Both the position numbers and the translations under genes were made by a program. A DNA stretch of 34,410 nucleotides, from contig NZ_SSNW01000063.1 in the NCBI RefSeq assembly GCF_004801315.1, forward strand, positions 1 through 34,410, written 5' to 3'. Below, one piece after another: positions 32,652 through 34,410 of the stretch. Below the pieces are notes generated by a model. The model searched no databases. It had not been told where the DNA came from and saw only the letters and a program-made list of their open reading frames with translations. Numbering within the stretch: the stretch's first letter is position 1; each line of letters starts with the position of its first letter. The DNA is from Deinococcus sp. Arct2-2 (GTDB lineage: Bacteria; Deinococcota; Deinococci; Deinococcales; Deinococcaceae).

Positions 32652-33391
32652 CCTCTTCCAGCCTCACGGCGGCACGGACGGGGAGGCGGCGCTGGCCTTG
32701 GGGCGTGTTGCTGTGGCCCTCGCTGCTGCTGCTGTGCCTCATTCCGGGCGTGTTGCCGCGCTTGCTGGCCCCCCTTAATCTGGGCGAATTGACTGCTTTC
32801 GACCCTCCCCTGTGGCGGCTCACGCTGACCCATCTGGGCTTGGTGGCGCTGGCAACTGGCGTGGTGCTGGGCCTCGGCGTGCCGCTGGCGGTGGCGGTGA
32901 CCCGGCCCGGACGGGTGGCGCTACGACAGTTGGCCGAAACGCTGGTGGGGTTGGGTCAAACCGTGCCCACCTTCGCGATCTTGGCGCTGGCCGTCCCTGC
33001 GTTGGGCTTCGGTTGGAAACCAACTCTGCTGGGCCTGATCGTCTATGGATTGGTTCCGGTGGTCAGCAACGGAATCGCGGGGCTTCAGTCCGTAGATACC
33101 AGCGCCCTAGACGCCGCACGCGGTATGGGCATGACGGGCCGCCAACGCTTACTGCGGGTTGAATTGCCGCTGGCGCTGCCTGTGCTGCTGGCGGGTGTGC
33201 GAACCAGCACAGTCTATAACGTCGGCACGGCTACCGTAGGAGCGGCACTGGGCGCGGGCGGACTGGGCGAGCCGATCATCAACGGCCTGTCTCAGCAGAA
33301 TACGGCGCTGGTGCTGGTGGGCGCGGTACTCTCGGCGCTGCTGGCCCTCAGCCTAGACGCAGTGCTGGGCTTGTTCGCCCCCAGAACATAG
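32648..33391 (+). CDS. Osmoprotectant ABC transporter permease (OsmW/YehW-like, short form)
   Basis: This 247-residue permease is the second membrane subunit of the importer. It has about six helices and the EAA-like loop DAARGMGMTGRQRLLRVELP, nearly the same as in the longer permease. The tail (TVGAALGAGGLGEPIINGL) is typical of the family. The GTG at 32648 overlaps the ATPase stop as GTGA, so translation is coupled. One binding protein, one ATPase and two unequal permeases make a complete system. Confidence 0.93.
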
Positions 33392-33443
33392 GAAGCGAGC
33401 TGCTGATCTCCTCCCCTTTCTGTTCCTTCTCTCACAGTTTGGG

Positions 33444-33591
33444 TATAAGGTGAGAATCATGCAGCCTTGGCAGACGCTGAAGATCGTCCAGAGAACCGGA
33501 CGCCAAACTGCATCTGTTTGCCTTGACCTCACGGCTCCCTCTCCTTCAGACTGAACTCCACGGCCCGGCGTCTTGCTGGGCCGCTGCTTTT
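33444..33591 (+). promoter_or_regulatory. Leader of carD: promoter-like box, short ORF and terminator-like hairpin
   Basis: TATAAG (33444-33449) lies 9 nt before ATG 33459, which opens a 31-codon ORF ending at TGA 33552-33554. Seven nt later CGGCCCGGC (33561-33569) pairs with GCTGGGCCG (33575-33583, one mismatch), followed by CTGCTTTT. The carD start lies 136 nt further on. The layout is that of an attenuator, but none of it is proven. Confidence 0.35.
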
Positions 33592-33726
33592 GGCCAGACC
33601 GCAGGGAAGAACAGTGGGGAGAGATGGATACGGCACACAGACCCGACGCCTTCCTTAGAAGCGAGTGGCGCACCACCGTTCCCGCGCCGCACCCCCTCCA
33701 CAGCAGGCCGCACAGAGGTGAACACC

Positions 33727-34233
33727 TTGAAGCAACACGCCTTTCAGACTGGTGACCGCGTCGTTCTTCCCCCCTACGGTATAGGTGTCGTGAGCGGCAC
33801 TTGCCAGCGCCCGGTGGCGGGGCAGTCTCACGCCTACTATCAGGTAGATTTTCCAAATACGTCCAGCCGCGCCTATGTTCCGGTGTCTTCACCCGACGAA
33901 ACGGGCATGAGGGCCGCCCTGACCGCCTGCGATATGCCCGCCTTACTCAAACATCTCAGCTTCAGCGTCAATGACCTGAATTTGCCGCGCCAGTGGGCCG
34001 CACGCCACCGCCGCGTCACCGAGATTTTGGTCAGTGGTGACCCTTACGAGTTGGCGACGTTAACGGGTGAACTCCGCCGCTGGAATGTAGAACGCGGCTT
34101 GCCTGACCTAGACCGTCAAGCGTTCCGGCGAGCCATCAAGCTGCTTGAGCAAGAAGTGAACGGCTTAGAAGACCAGTGCGCCCACGACGTGCAAAACTTC
34201 TTAGATTTAGCTTGGAAAGAGACACCTCAGTAA
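33727..34233 (+). CDS. carD: CarD-family transcription regulator
   Basis: CarD binds the beta subunit of RNA polymerase and stabilises the open complex, notably at rRNA promoters in Thermus. This 168-residue protein has the Tudor-like RNA-polymerase-binding domain at the N-terminus (AFQTGDRVVLPPYGIGVV, then YYQVDFPNTSSRAYVPV) and the helical DNA-binding domain (PRQWAARHRRVTEILVSGDPYELATL, then GLPDLDRQAFRRAIKLLEQEV). I chose TTG 33727 because GAGGTG lies 6 nt upstream and the family starts at this point; GTG 33718 is an alternative. It is convergent with a 16S rRNA gene, two hairpins apart. Confidence 0.92.
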   Translation: MKQHAFQTGDRVVLPPYGIGVVSGTCQRPVAGQSHAYYQVDFPNTSSRAYVPVSSPDETGMRAALTACDMPALLKHLSFSVNDLNLPRQWAARHRRVTEILVSGDPYELATLTGELRRWNVERGLPDLDRQAFRRAIKLLEQEVNGLEDQCAHDVQNFLDLAWKETPQ

Positions 34234-34249
34234 CATAGAAAAACAGCAA

Positions 34250-34280
34250 GCCCGCATAAGAAGACTATTCTCATGCGGGC
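34250..34280. terminator. Terminator between carD and the 16S rRNA gene
   Basis: GCCCGCAT (34250-34257) pairs with ATGCGGGC (34273-34280), with further AAGAA/TTCT pairing inside. Read leftward it is followed by a T-rich stretch (TTGCTGTTTTT), so it best ends the rRNA transcript. It can also serve carD. Confidence 0.75.
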
Positions 34281-34298
34281 CTGTTGGGGGCAAAGCGA

Positions 34299-34322
34299 AG
34301 TCCCCCGCGTGTGCGGGGGACT
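34299..34322. terminator. GC-rich hairpin just after the 16S rRNA
   Basis: AGTCCCCCGC (34299-34308) and GCGGGGGACT (34313-34322) form a perfect 10-bp stem with a GTGT loop, 45 nt past the 16S 3' end. There is no T run, so it could be a processing hairpin or part of a double terminator. Confidence 0.65.
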
Positions 34323-34364
34323 GAGGGTGGGCATCAGGGAAGTGAAGAGCAGGATACGGAACGA

Positions 34365-34410
<46 letters not shown>

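Noticed and set aside
33523..33726. N-terminal extension of carD to 33523
   Set aside because: The CarD family begins at KQHAFQTGDRVV; the upstream part is unconserved-looking leader, and GAGGTG sits correctly before TTG 33727.

Overview
The window comes from a high-GC bacterium that is almost certainly a Deinococcus. The evidence is the cinA-ligT-recA operon, an HU protein with a Lys/Ala/Pro-rich N-terminal tail, a class II (B12-dependent) ribonucleotide reductase carrying inteins, a CarD regulator of the Deinococcus-Thermus type, an HRDC protein fused to a dead PLP-enzyme domain, and many genes with a TANNNT -10 box 5-7 nt before the start codon (the leaderless-mRNA signature of this genus). 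I cannot assign a species.

Layout. 1-129: 3' end of a transposase. 272-1267: membrane-anchored cytochrome c. 1268-1827: terminator and a mosaic intergenic repeat. 1828-3150: der (ribosome-assembly GTPase), convergent with a small P-loop kinase and a membrane protein. 4209-5508: a tiny lipoprotein overlapping a PQQ-type sugar dehydrogenase. 5575-10839 (minus): nrdJ, interrupted by two LAGLIDADG inteins. 11116-13989: divergent pair of a zinc-ribbon coiled-coil protein and the HRDC fusion. 14204-15803: birA-bioY biotin unit. 15974-17065: a decayed IS630-type element lying between bioY and recA. 17170-20275 (minus): cinA-ligT-recA. 20599-22456: two poorly characterised genes. 22821-24413 (minus): a large protein with disordered linkers. 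24697-25757: SnoaL-like and GNAT genes. 25815-27509 (minus): a bacterial dynamin-like GTPase. 27510-27828: two tandem copies of the mosaic repeat. 27829-28578: ThiF/MoeB-like enzyme. 28807-29187: HU. 29459-33391: complete osmoprotectant ABC importer (binding protein, permease, ATPase, permease). 33727-34233: carD. 34367-34410 (minus): 3' end of a 16S rRNA gene.

Functional themes. DNA maintenance and precursor supply (recA, cinA, ligT, nrdJ, HU, HRDC protein), ribosome and transcription control (der, carD, 16S rRNA), biotin uptake and attachment (birA-bioY), and osmotic stress (osm operon). No CRISPR array, tRNA gene, prophage or obvious defence island is visible.

The most interesting points are: the two inteins placed at the RNR active site, one with a non-canonical C-terminal dipeptide; a CinA whose amidohydrolase residues look lost; the HRDC/dead-PLP fusion; a 16S rRNA gene not followed by 23S; possible leader control of carD; nested palindromes at the HU promoter; and several families of dispersed intergenic repeats.
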